Source of the DNA: Nelumbo lutea
Lineage: Eukaryota > Streptophyta > Magnoliopsida > Proteales > Nelumbonaceae
Assembly (NCBI GenBank): GCA_022828595.1
Contig: JAKGHH010000002.1
Location: 68,234,383 to 68,298,382 of the forward strand
DNA: 64,000 nt
Direction: 5' to 3'
Position numbers and translations under genes: made by a program. Numbering within the stretch: the first letter of the stretch is position 1; every line of letters starts with the position of its first letter. The notes under the pieces are model-generated. The model searched no databases and was not told the origin of the DNA. It saw nothing but the letters and a program-made list of their open reading frames with translations. Positions 1 through 9,483 of the stretch are shown piece by piece.

Positions 1-221
1 ATGATTATCATGTACAAGGATAACTACAAGTAAAGATCAGATTGGTTAGGAATTTTGGTTTATCTTGATTAGTTACAAAAGATGAGGCTTATCTGGGTTA
101 GCTGGCGTATGGATGAGATTTATCTTGAATAACTGGTGTGTGGGCCGATGCATGGGCCTGAGGAGTGGGCTCACTATCACTAACAGACGTACTGGCTCTT
201 ATTACTTACTTGATAAACTGG

Positions 222-735
222 CAATTTTTAAACCCATGTCACCTATCTTGGCATTTGGGATAAAATAGGTGGCTTTGAGGGGGGAATGATTTGCCTTGGA
301 GACATCATCTTTTATTGCTTAGAAAAATGGAAATTCTTGAACCCGTGTCACCTATCTTGGCATTTAGAATAAAATTGTAGGGAAAGGTTTGGTCATTAAT
401 TTCTAGCATTTGCATATCTTGTGGAGAGACAGTTCTTGAACCTATATTTCCCATTTTGGCATTTGGACTAAGATAAGTGATCGTTGAGGGGGAAAGATTT
501 TCCATAAACTTCTAGCATTTGCACATTTGGTGGAAGTTCTTGAACCTGTATCACATATATTGGCATTTGAATTGAAATAGGTGATCTTTGAGGGGAAAAT
601 ATTTTGCCATAAACTTCTAGCATTTTCACATTTGGGGAAGAGCACAATTCTTGAATCCATATGACCTATCTTGGCATTTGGGCTTAAATAGGAGATCTTT
701 GAGGGGGAAAGACTTGGCATTAGTTCCATTATTGG
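222..735. repeat. degenerate tandem array, ~105-bp unit, five copies
   Basis: Five head-to-tail copies begin near 225, 334, 433, 537 and 648. Each opens with a variant of ATTCTTGAACC, continues with a variant of CACCTATCTTGGCATTTG, and then carries GATCTTTGAGGGGGAAAG and CTTCTAGCATTTGCACAT. Spacing is 99 to 111 bases. Copies differ by substitutions and small indels, so the array is old. Small reading frames that cross it are incidental. No coding signal or mobile-element ends were seen. Confidence 0.8.
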
Positions 736-764
736 TAAGGGTGACAGACTTTTCTTTGTCTTTT

Positions 765-897
765 CTTATGTTTGTTTTGAAGGAAAAAGTAGGGAAAAGA
801 AAGGAAAGGGAGGGAAACCTTTATAAACCTTGTATAGATTTTCCTACCTTTCATTTCCTTTCCTTTCCTTACCTTTTCCTTCAAACCAAACATGGCC
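765..897. mobile_element. Tourist-like MITE, copy 1
   Basis: This is a foldback of about 130 bp whose right end is CTTCAAACCAAACATGGCC followed by TTA. The left end carries the complement, TGTTTGTTTTGAAGGAAAA. It matches the better preserved copy at 48255-48377 in both inverted ends and in the central TTGTATAGATTT. The left terminus has decayed, so its boundary and target duplication are uncertain. No coding capacity. Confidence 0.7.
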
Positions 898-1976
898 TTA
901 GGAAAAATTCTAGATTAGTACTTATACTTTAGGGGTAGTGTCAAGTTAGTACCCGAACTTCAAATCATGTCACAACAATACCTAAACTTTCAAAAACTGT
1001 CAAGTTGGTCCAACATTAAACATCATATAAAAGGACAAAAATGCCCTTCACTTATCATCTAATTTTCTTTATCTACCACACTCATATAAAACGTTTCATC
1101 AACACCTCGACCACCACATGGTTCAATCTTAAAGTAGTTTGGACCATCTAAACCAGAAGAAACTCTTGGTATGCCATTGTACAATCCAAGACCAAGAGAC
1201 GCTGAGATAGACGAGTGATCTAAGCTAAAAAAGATGTGCATGCATTTCTTTTCCTTCTTCTCCATCAGCCCACCACATACAGAGAGAGAGAGAGAGAAAC
1301 TTGCTCAATCAGACCAACCATTACAAGAAAACACAATTGAAGGCAAAATAAGAGAAGAGGGGAAAGCGAAATCCTATGACCACAGCTGTGATCTCATGTC
1401 CCAAGAACACAACCTTTTCTCTCCCCTGTGTTTATGTGGTTTTTCTGGTTTCTTTGAGGGTTTTGAACCCAATGAACTCATCCTATGCTCTTCCCAATCC
1501 CAATACAACTGTTGACTGAACGTTGTCCTCCAATTTTCAATTATTGAAACAAAGTTTTAGTCTAGAAAGGCGAGAACTGTATATGAAGCAAAGAGTTGTG
1601 GGAGGTGGAAGTTGGTAGAAATCAATTTACAAAACCGGTAGAGCCATCTGGCTTTAGAAATTAAAAAAAAAAGCAGACAAAGTTGATGGGCCCAATTCTT
1701 CTCTTGTTTAATTTCTCTGCACATTGACTGGAGCAGGGTAACTAAACTCAACGCAATGCAGCAACCTTTCTTGATACTAACTCAACGCAACGCAGCAGCA
1801 TTGCTTGATACAGACTTGAATTGCCAGAGAACAGAGGAACGACCATATATGTAGACCTCTTGTTTTTCTTTTTGTTTTTAGCTCTATCTTCCACAATTAT
1901 CCCAACAAATTCAAGTGTGACAATACCCATAAGTCAAAATTTGAGCACTAATGATGATCATAGAATTCTACACTAG
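898..1976. other. intergenic, no gene seen
   Basis: There is a short stretch at 930-1045 with repeated phrases such as AGTACCCGAACTT and ACCTAAACTTT next to CAAAAATGCCCTT. This style is common at the ends of non-autonomous plant DNA elements, but no partner end was found. A (GA)n run lies at 1280-1298. Reading frames here are short and have no recognisable protein. Confidence 0.4.
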
Positions 1977-2226
1977 CCCTTGTTTCCCGTTGGCTCTACT
2001 ACACCGGCCGTAGTGTCACCGCCCACTCCATCCGGCCGGAAGCTCGGTTTCTCCAAACCTAGAGCAGCCCTTCTTCCCAGAGGTACCCACGAGGCCAACC
2101 CCAGATCAGACCCAGACCACCACTCCGTCTCCTCCTGCCGACAATGCCTCCACCTCGGGTACAAATGTAGTAGCACAGCAAGCTAGTCCAACCAAGAAGG
2201 TTGCAATTGGAATTTCCGCTGTGAAT
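1977..2226 (+). pseudogene. type I formin-like N-terminal fragment
   Basis: Two plus-strand frames read as the extracellular proline-rich start of a group I plant formin. The first, from 1977, gives PLFPVGSTTPAVVSPPTPS. The second, from about 2059, gives EQPFFPEVPT, a Thr/Pro-rich stretch, and PTKKVAIGISAV just where the transmembrane helix would begin. Both frames would belong to one protein in an intact gene, so a frameshift lies near 2040-2060. The membrane helix, the FH1 and FH2 domains and an upstream signal peptide are missing. GC content is higher here than in the flanks, as expected of captured exon sequence. The family call rests on motif memory, not alignment. Confidence 0.55.
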
Positions 2227-3414
2227 TGCGCTTCTAGCCATAAATATCGTCATCTTCTCATTTCCCTCCTATTTTTCCTGATTTCAAACTCGACCTAGTT
2301 GAGATTCTTGGTTGAAGGTTGGTAGGTTGCTCTCAAAATATTGAAATAACATCTAGGCCTTTTTTTCTTTGCTAAAAACATCTAGACCTTATTTTCTACA
2401 ATTAGAAGTTTTAACAGTTACCACACTTTTTGTGTTATTAATTGCAGGCAGACCGTCTCAACTGCTGACGGTTTAGTCCCTACTGTGCAATGGCATACCA
2501 AGGAAGTGAGCTGAACCACTCTATGGAAACAATGAACAGTATGGTTCAGTTTGAAGGTAGAAGACAATGGACATTGTCTTCTTTTGAAAGGTAATTTTGA
2601 TAGTTTTAAAAATTTTAAGTCGTATATGTCATCAAGTGATAATTTTGAAAACACTTTAGGAAAATAAATAAATAAAACTGAAGGGTCAATATAGTAAGAG
2701 CGACAAATCCAAATTGTAAATAGCAGCTATATGAATTTAATGCATAAGTAAGCTAAATGAATGAGACAATCAAAGCAATTTAATCTATGTGAGTATATGT
2801 TAAATCCAGAATTTGGGTTTTACAGAAAAGGGAGAGTATGTATATAATTGTATCAAAGGCTCATTTGAAAGCAATGCGAATCTGAATTCAAGAATAATGA
2901 AATGAATTGATGTGAATATTTCAATGTTTGACAGCAAGAAGTCAAGAAAATAAAATAAAATAAAATAAACTCAGAAAACAAGAAACTATGGTAACATATT
3001 CAATTGATACAAACCAGTAATGGAAGTGGGCATACAAGATGACCAATGAAAAAAAGGGAGAATCGTGTTAACAAGTCCAGTTATGCACATCAAAATAGAT
3101 CTGAATATGAATGTAAGTATTCTAATAACGTATCCCTAAAGCACAGGTATTATGCAGAAAGGTTCTCTATATGGTTGGATGGAAACACATACATTTAGAT
3201 ATTGATGATAGGGGGACTTAAACAGAGGTAAACAAACAGAAAAGATTTTATTTTATTTTATATTTTTTAAACAAGAAGATCTTATCTGACAATATTATCA
3301 GTAAAAAAAATCAAAGAGGCAAAGAGAGTTTAGAACTTTCCTTTGTTTGGAGAGATCTGTGGTTGCAATCTTGAGGCTTAATGTAGAGCTTAATTACTCA
3401 CATCACCAATTCGT
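2227..3414. other. intergenic, AT-rich
   Basis: No gene, RNA or element ends recognised. It includes an (AAAAT)n run near 2950-2970. Short reading frames such as that at 2418-2654 on the minus strand have no protein-like composition. Confidence 0.5.
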
Positions 3415-3660
3415 CTATGTGATTAGAGGTGAGCTGATAGCAGCCCTGTTGTGAAACCAAGGTGGGAGATTGTATTTGTTGTTGCCCCTTTCAATAGAAT
3501 CGGTTGAGGGTTTATCCGCCTTTGAGTCGTGTGGGACCTTTTGAAGAAGATGATGATTTCTGAAGAAGAGGTCCCCTAGGTTTCTTCTTTTTTGAAATTT
3601 AAAGGGTTCCTCCATGAGGAAGATATTGGGGCCTCCTCTTAGAATGGAAGGTGGGGGCAT
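3415..3660 (-). CDS. unrecognised 81-residue reading frame
   Basis: An 81-codon minus-strand frame begins with MPPPSILRGG after a pyrimidine-rich leader (3665-3740 on the minus strand). The composition is balanced and hydrophilic (for example KRRNLGDLFFRNHHLL and KADKPSTDSIERGNNKYN), unlike the low-complexity frames nearby. I do not recognise it. It could be an exon remnant, part of a decayed element, or chance. No splice partners or homologous copy were found in the window. Confidence 0.25.
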   Translation of the reverse strand: MPPPSILRGGPNIFLMEEPFKFQKRRNLGDLFFRNHHLLQKVPHDSKADKPSTDSIERGNNKYNLPPWFHNRAAISSPLIT

Positions 3661-4532
3661 AGGAGGGAGAGAAAAGGGAAAAAGAAAAAGGGAAATGAGG
3701 TAGGGCCCATAGGGGAAGAGAGGAAAGGAAGATATTAAAAAAAATGTTGTTTACATTTTTCCCCTCTTTTCCACTAGCTATGTGTAGTGAATGGCAAAGA
3801 ACTGGGCTGGATGAAATGGGGTTCCGGGTTATGGTGAGTGAATGTAACTAGAGAGAGATTGCCCTTCTTGGATGCACGTGGCAGCCAAGAAGAAAGGGAG
3901 GTAGAGACAAGGAAGGCAGGGTATGTAAGGGAGGAAGAAATTGAGAGGATTTAGGTTAGGTAAAGAAAGAGGAAGGGGAGGAATAACATACAACCATCCT
4001 TATATGCCTCACCTTGATATAGCAAGTAAGTAGAGGAGAGTAGCTAGAAAGCAATCTCACTCTAAAAACCTGCAAGTTAAATTATGAAAAGTAAAGAAAA
4101 ACAAAGAAAAGGTAAGCAAAGGAAATATTTATTATTATTATTTTTTATTAATGTGGTGAGAAAATAGAGGTTAGAGAGCTGCAATCCAAGACAAAACGAA
4201 GCAAATTTGACGAAGAACAAAGAGTTAAATAAGGATATTGAAGATGCATCAAAGCACATTTGTTTTAGTGTGTATAAGTAAAGAAAGAAAGTGGTTTTGA
4301 AGGTGCCAAGGTAAAAGCAGAAAATGTTAAAAGAAATAAATGGAAAAAATATTGTAAAGAAAAGGAGATGGAGTTCAAGGGAAAGAATTATAATATTAAT
4401 AATTAACAATAATAAATAGGGGTAGTAGTAGCAGTAATGGTGTATAACAAGTAAAATAAATGAAGGATGAGGGGTGGGATCTAACCAATATAACCTGCAA
4501 ACATGTGTTATTAAGCATACAGATAACATTAG
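3661..4532. other. intergenic, purine-rich
   Basis: The plus strand is rich in GGAAAG and GAGAGA runs. A 150-codon minus-strand frame at 4077-4529 is Ile/Leu/Phe-rich low complexity produced by A-rich plus-strand sequence, and I do not regard it as a gene. Confidence 0.5.
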
Positions 4533-4865
4533 TTATGGATAGAATTTCTTCATGTATTTAATGTTAATTGGGGAAGATAAGGGTGTACCATTAGCATGAG
4601 CTAAACGATAGACAGAGGCAGAGTATGCAGTAATTATAATGAATGGTCCTTCCCAATTAGGACGGAGCTTACCATGGCGATGGAAACATTGTTTGAGTAC
4701 TAAATCACCAACATTAAAGTCATGACTATGCACACGCTTATTATAATAATAAGCAAGGTGTTTTTGATATGCATGCATATGATCAAGAGAATGTAACTTG
4801 TGTTCTTCTAAGAGATCTAAGCGGTGTAAGCTTGATTGGCTATCATGTGGGATTTTGTCATGCAA
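4533..4865 (-). pseudogene. integrase C-terminal domain, Ty3/gypsy
   Basis: A 110-codon frame contains AYYYNKRVHSHDFNVGDLVL, then KLRPNWEGPFII and finally NIKYMKKFYP. This matches the usual C-terminal half of a gypsy integrase, a DNA-binding module following the catalytic core. The terminal phrase is followed by a stop, so the polyprotein end is preserved. The catalytic core that should precede it has been deleted. Confidence 0.75.
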
Positions 4866-4887
4866 AGAAATGCATAAGGATTTAATT

Positions 4888-5900
4888 CTAGCTCCATGGG
4901 TAAAACGACTTCAGTACCATAAAGTAAGGTGTGGCACCTGTTGGTTTTTTAAAGGAGGTGCAGTATGCTACTCTATGTTGGAAGAGTCGTATTGTGCTAA
5001 TAATAACAACCAAGAGTAGTGTCACTAACAGAAATATAAAGGAGTAAAGTTTTGTTTGGTTGAGGTGGAATAAGAATAGGAGGGTGAAGGAGGAGGGATT
5101 TGATGTCTTCAAAGGCTTTTTGACAAGTAGGGGTCCACTCGAAGGGAATGTCCTTTCGTAAGAGCTCATAAAAGGTTTGCTACGAAGGGCTTGATGTTGA
5201 TTATATCTACAAAGGGATGTGAGTCGACTAAGGAAGCTACATACCTCACTAACGGTTCTAGGTGGTGGCATGTCTTGGATTGCTCTGATTTTGAGAGGGT
5301 CCACTTCAATTCCTCAGTGGCTAACTATGAATCCTAAAAGTCTACCAGAAGTAACACCAAAGATGCATTTTTGGGGATTGAGCCAAAGCTTGTAAGTATG
5401 AAGGCGAGTAAATACCTTTCTAAGAATAGGGAGGTGGGATTCTCGATTTTGGATTTACCTAGGATATCATCAACATAATCTTTTAAGATGTCATGCATAA
5501 GGTCATGAAAAATGGTGGTCATGGCATGTTGGAATGTGGCTCCTGAATTTTTTAGGCCAAAAGGCTTTACTTCATAACAATAGATGCCCCAAGGGGTTAT
5601 AAAGGCTGTATGGTCTTTGTCTTCTTCGGCTAGGTGGATTTGGTTATACCCAGAAAAGCCAATCCATGAAGGGTAGCATTTCATGACCGGCTATACTATC
5701 CACTAACAAGTCAATTTTTGGAAGGGGGAAGTTATCTTTGGGCTATGCACGATTAAGGTCACAATAATCTACACAGATACGAATGGAACCATCTTTCTTT
5801 GCGACTAGAACTACGTTAGCTACCCAACCGGTATAATAGTGGGGAAAATGAAACCTACATCAACTAGTTTTTGAAGTTCAACCTTAACTTTTGTGGCTAT
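4888..5900 (-). pseudogene. reverse transcriptase fragment, Ty3/gypsy
   Basis: The frame at 5334-5684 contains FSGYNQIHLAEEDKDHTAF, then FGLKNSGATFQ and the catalytic YVDD near 5466-5478. Upstream, in other frames, lie remnants of the fingers. The frame at 4888-5304 gives MDPLKIRAIQDMPPPRTVSEV, the start of the thumb, and then drifts into integrase (TGATPYFMV). At least two frame changes and one large deletion are needed to explain the order. Not functional. Confidence 0.75.
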
Positions 5901-6631
5901 GTCTGGATGCGTTCGACATAGTTTCTGGGTGACAGGTGGGGTGCTAGGCAGTACGCCAAGGTGATGGACAACTAAAGAGTGATCTAAGCTAGGCATGTCA
6001 GTGTAAGACCAAGCGAAAATGTCTTGAAACTCTCTAAGTCAGTCAGTTATTTGAAGATGTTCATATTTTGTAAGACAAGCTCCTATCTTAACAATGTGTG
6101 AATTTTCTTGAGTACCTAGGTTAATGTCAAATGTGTCCTCGATGAGAGATGTAGGGTCATCTTCTAGTTGGTGAGGGGCGATGAGCACTATAGAAAAGTC
6201 AGTATCATCAGAAAAGTTTATGGTATGGGTGGAGGATCCCTAAAGTGTTAATTGGTGAGAGTTAAGTGTAGTTGTGAAGGAAGATGTAGATTAAGACAAA
6301 TTTACGTCAATTGGGTGCGGAGGGAATGGGTTTGCAAAGATTCCTAGATCAAGAGAGGGTTGGTTTTGTGATGTGGTGGAAGTGAGTAGTAGGTGGGGGG
6401 GATGTCAACTAAGAGTTTATTTTTTTCAATTAAATCTTGGACAAAATATTTAAACACGTTATAATTAGCTACAAGTTGTCTTGGTGTACGGTGGAAGTGG
6501 TAGTATTGGTCTTCTCTATAATTTTTATGTTTTGGTGCATCTGGTTTGATTCATGGGTGTTGGATCATATTGCGTTGGAGGAAGTTATGAAAGAGGTCAG
6601 CATAATCGATGTTAAGTATCTTTAGTGGTTT

Positions 6632-7580
6632 TCATTCATTTTTATGTTGGGTTGGTGTGTATGTGAAGTGTTGATCTGTGTTATGGATGGATGTGCGGGG
6701 TTGGGTGTAAGTGCGAGAAGATGTGTCAGGAGAGGATCTAAACAGGAAGGTTCCGTTTGCTTCAAGGGCTCTTTGGATTGCTATACCATGTTGTATGACT
6801 TTTTCAAAGGTAGAGAGGTAAAGGATGGATAGTTGAAAGCGAAATTGGGGAACGAGGGCATGTATAAAGGTTGAAACAAGGACATGTTCTGGTTGTTTAC
6901 TTGGAAGTTGGCTTGCTAAGGCTCTCCATCGGTTGTAAAACTGGGCAAACGTCTCATCATTATTTTTTTGTCTCATGTTGGTTAGGTCATTTAAGGTGAC
7001 TATGTGAAGTGTTGATCTGTGTTATGGATGGATGTGTGGGGTTGGGTGTAAGTACGAGAAGATGTGTAAGTAGAGGACCTAAACAGGAAGGTTCCGTTTG
7101 CTTCAAAGGCTCTTTGGATAGCTATACCATGTTGTATGACTTTTTCAAAGGTGGAGAGGCAAAGGATGGATAGTTGAAAGCAAAATTGGGGAACAAGGAC
7201 ATGTATAAAGGTTGAAACAAGGAAATGTTTTGGTTGGTTATTTGGAAGTTGGCTTGCTAAGGCTCTCCATCGGTTGTAAAACTGGGCAAACGTCTCATCA
7301 TTATTTTTTTGTCTCATGTTGGTTAGGTCATTTAAGGTGACTTCAGCTTCAAGATTGTAGGCAAATTGGTTAACGAATAGCCGTGATAGTTGGAAAAAGG
7401 TGGTGATAGACTGACTAGGAAGATTTGTGAACAATGTAAATGCTAAGCCTGTTAAACTTTGGGGGAAATGTTGTGAAAGTAAGACGTCGTTGTGCTGAAT
7501 ATTTACACATTTAATCGGAAAAGCTTTTATGTGGGTGTGGAGGTTTCATGTTCCGTCATATAAGGTGAATTGGGGAAAAA
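6632..7580 (-). pseudogene. gag fragment with internal duplication
   Basis: Two overlapping copies of one gag segment read MRQKNNDETFAQFYNRWRAL, then HVLVSTFIHALVPQF, then FEKVIQHGIAIQRALEANG. They lie at 7000-7434 and 6632-6976. The pattern is typical of the retrotransposon gag (capsid) domain, and upstream sequence to about 7580 continues it (LTGLAFTLFTNLPSQSITTF). The duplicated unit is 341 bp, not a multiple of three, so the two copies are in different frames and the gag is broken. Confidence 0.7.
6660..7341. repeat. 341-bp tandem duplication inside gag
   Basis: Positions 6660-7000 and 7001-7341 are direct copies. Each begins TATGTGAAGTGTTGATCTG and ends TCATTTAAGGTGAC. I count by eye roughly 17 to 20 differences, about 5 percent, so the duplication happened well before today but after the element was inserted or while it was decaying. 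Confidence 0.9.
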
Positions 7581-7780
7581 CGAAATTTGGAGGAAAGGGG
7601 ATAACACTAATGTAAGAGAGGAAAGGAAGGGAACAAAGATCATGTAAAGAAAAAGCTTCTAAGGAGCTTTTGTGGTCGTCTAACTATTTATCTATTAGCT
7701 TGTTGACCATTAACTTTATGTTTCCTTGAGGTGGGTTGTTTAGGCTAGTATCCAAGATAAAATTTTGACTTGTTTAAGAA

Positions 7781-8175
7781 GTTGAATAGTTTATATTTAT
7801 ACTCAAGAGTCTTATAGATAGTTTATGCTTATATCTGGGAGCAACTTTCAGTAATTTACTATGTATCCGAATGCACTATTAAATAGTTTAGGCTCGTATT
7901 TAAAAGCAACTATAGATAGTTTTGGCCATATCCAATAATGATTGTAGATAGTCTAGGCTCATATCTAGGAGTGATGGTAGAAAGTTTATGCTCGTATCTA
8001 AGAAAATTATAGATAGTTTATACTTGTATATAGGACCAGTTATAGATAATTTATGTTCATATTTAGGAACAATTTTGAATAATTTATAGTATATCTGAAA
8101 AGCATTAATAAATAGCTTAGGATCATATCTAAGGGCAATTATAGATAGTTTAGGCTCATACCCCTAGGGAGCAAT
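7781..8175. repeat. degenerate minisatellite, ~36-bp unit, about ten copies
   Basis: Variants of ATAGATAGTTTAGGCTCATA followed by TCTAGGAGCAATT repeat from about 7781 to 8175. Clear copies start near 7813, 7883, 7911, 7945, 7981, 8013, 8045, 8108 and 8142. Spacing varies from about 28 to 60 bases through indels. It lies just upstream (minus strand) of the decayed gypsy gag and may be its leader or LTR tandem region. It encodes nothing. Confidence 0.8.
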
Positions 8176-8204
8176 TTATAAGAATTTTTATAGGTAATAT
8201 TTTT

Positions 8205-8527
8205 AAATACTTCTTATTCATAAGTTCATCATTTAATTGCAATTTTACATCATCAAATGATGTTTCCTTGAGATCATCTTCATGAATACTTGGCATTGAT
8301 TTGAAAGTTTTCATGTTGTTACAAGATTTACAAAAACAATATTCTCATTATCTTTAATTTGTTCTCTTTTAACTTTGGACTGAACTTGATTGGTGAACAC
8401 CAATGTTTGTTGCTTGATTATCAAAGCATCATCTAAATTTATTCCAAGAGCAATTTGGCGCTTCCTATCAAAAGGGATAGAACTATGGGGGTCATCCCTT
8501 CCTTTTCTGACCTCCTAGTGATTGTTC
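8205..8527 (-). pseudogene. unrecognised coding relic
   Basis: A 66-codon open stretch on the minus strand (about 8527 to 8325) reads EVRKGRDDPHSSIPFDRKRQ, then IALGINLDDALIIKQQ and VKREQIKDNENIV. After a frame change near 8330 another open stretch reads MKTFKSMPSIHEDDLKETSF and DDVKLQLNDELMNKKY. Charged, balanced composition over about 100 residues suggests former coding sequence. I cannot assign a family. It is too short for the usual ORF cut-offs and has no start codon. Confidence 0.35.
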
Positions 8528-9299
8528 ACTTTTTCTTCCATTATTTGTTTTTTCTTCATGTCCAAACTACTTTTCTTCTAAATAATAGTTGGGGTTGATG
8601 TTGATTGCCCCAATCTATTAAATACCAAAGTGTGAAATGTTGGCAATACCAGCCTATCAAATGATAATACGCACTTCTTAATTAGTTTTTTGCTTCTTCA
8701 ACAACTTAAATTGTAATGTGATTCACACTTTCCTTTCTACTTGAAACATGCATGAGTTTCCTTGGTTGATGAGATTTTTAATTACAAAATCTCTCCATGG
8801 ATCTAAACCTTTCTCTTTTAAAGGATGTCCTTGGTTTTACTTGTTACTTCATTTGTCTTTACCTCAAATTAAATGTCATCGGTAGATGCTTAACATGACA
8901 TTTACATCAAATAACCATAACATCAACTTCACAACTGAGCTCGGCTCAAGTGAGTGCTCAATACATATCTTCATTTCTTCTTAAAAGTCTCCCAAGGCAT
9001 CCTATAAGTGTAAAGCTTGAGAGATTTCCTAAGAGGAAGTTCCTTCTTTTTTGGAATTTCCTTAGGGGTGGAAGACAAGTTCCCTTTCTCTCTTCCAATG
9101 AAGTTTATAGTTTAGAGAGCTTCAAGTCCAATCTATCTTGGGCTTTGAGTTTGTGGGCCAGTTTAATTCAAGGTCCAATTTATGTCTTCATCTTAAGGAG
9201 GGAATTAAGCATTTCCCAGGAAGTCCCCATCCCTTGCATTTAATTTCGGTTTTCTTTAGGTAGTTCCTTATCCTTTTCCTAGCTTCATGCCCCCACCAA
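8528..9299. other. intergenic, no gene supported
   Basis: A 97-codon plus-strand frame at 8950-9243 has no recognisable motif and lies in unremarkable sequence. No repeat ends were seen. Confidence 0.4.
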
Positions 9300-9483
9300 A
9301 AGGCATAGAAGCAAGGTTTAAAATATGATACGATACACCTGATACAGCGGCATAACTCAAAGGCATAACCGACAACAAGCATATTTGACTCCCTATTTAA
9401 AAAGGTGGAGCCAGCATGATTTGAACCCAAGTCACCAAGCACCCAAGACTTAAATGCATCTTTAACCACTAAGAGCCCTTTCA
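9300..9483 (-). mobile_element. probable tRNA-derived SINE
   Basis: On the minus strand, from about 9480, GGCTCTTAGTGGTTAAAG resembles a tRNA box A region. About 40 bases downstream, GGTTCAAATC (9418-9427) resembles box B. The spacing is that of an internal RNA polymerase III promoter. The tRNA-like head ends near 9405 and a non-tRNA body runs on to about 9300. The head is too diverged for a working tRNA. The 3' tail and target duplication were not identified. Confidence 0.45.

Larger units (their letters stand above)
4533..7580 (-). mobile_element. decayed Ty3/gypsy (Tat-like) internal region
   Basis: Reading the minus strand from 7580 down gives gag, the pre-RT linker, reverse transcriptase and the integrase C-terminus. 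The linker phrases FQDIFAWSY and MPSLDHSLVVHHLGV, and KLCRTHPDIATKVKVEL before the RT, resemble plant Tat-group Ty3 polyproteins. Most of RNase H and the integrase core are missing, because RT thumb sequence runs directly into the integrase phrase TGATPYFMV. No LTRs, primer-binding site or target duplication were found, so the ends are only where coding similarity stops. Frameshifts and stops are frequent. Confidence 0.75.

Noticed and set aside
1234..1515. 93-codon plus-strand frame starting near a GA repeat
   Set aside because: Crosses a simple repeat and shows no protein-like pattern. The region may be untranslated-type DNA but nothing supports a gene.
4077..4529. 150-codon minus-strand frame
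   Set aside because: Ile/Leu/Phe/Tyr low complexity complementary to A-rich plus-strand sequence. No motif, and it resembles a frame only because AT-rich DNA lacks stops in that phase.
8950..9243. 97-codon plus-strand frame
   Set aside because: No motif, no flanking gene signals, and no homologous copy in the window.
9405..9483. functional tRNA gene
   Set aside because: Only the A and B box-like parts are recognisable. Stems do not close into a full cloverleaf, so a SINE head is more likely.
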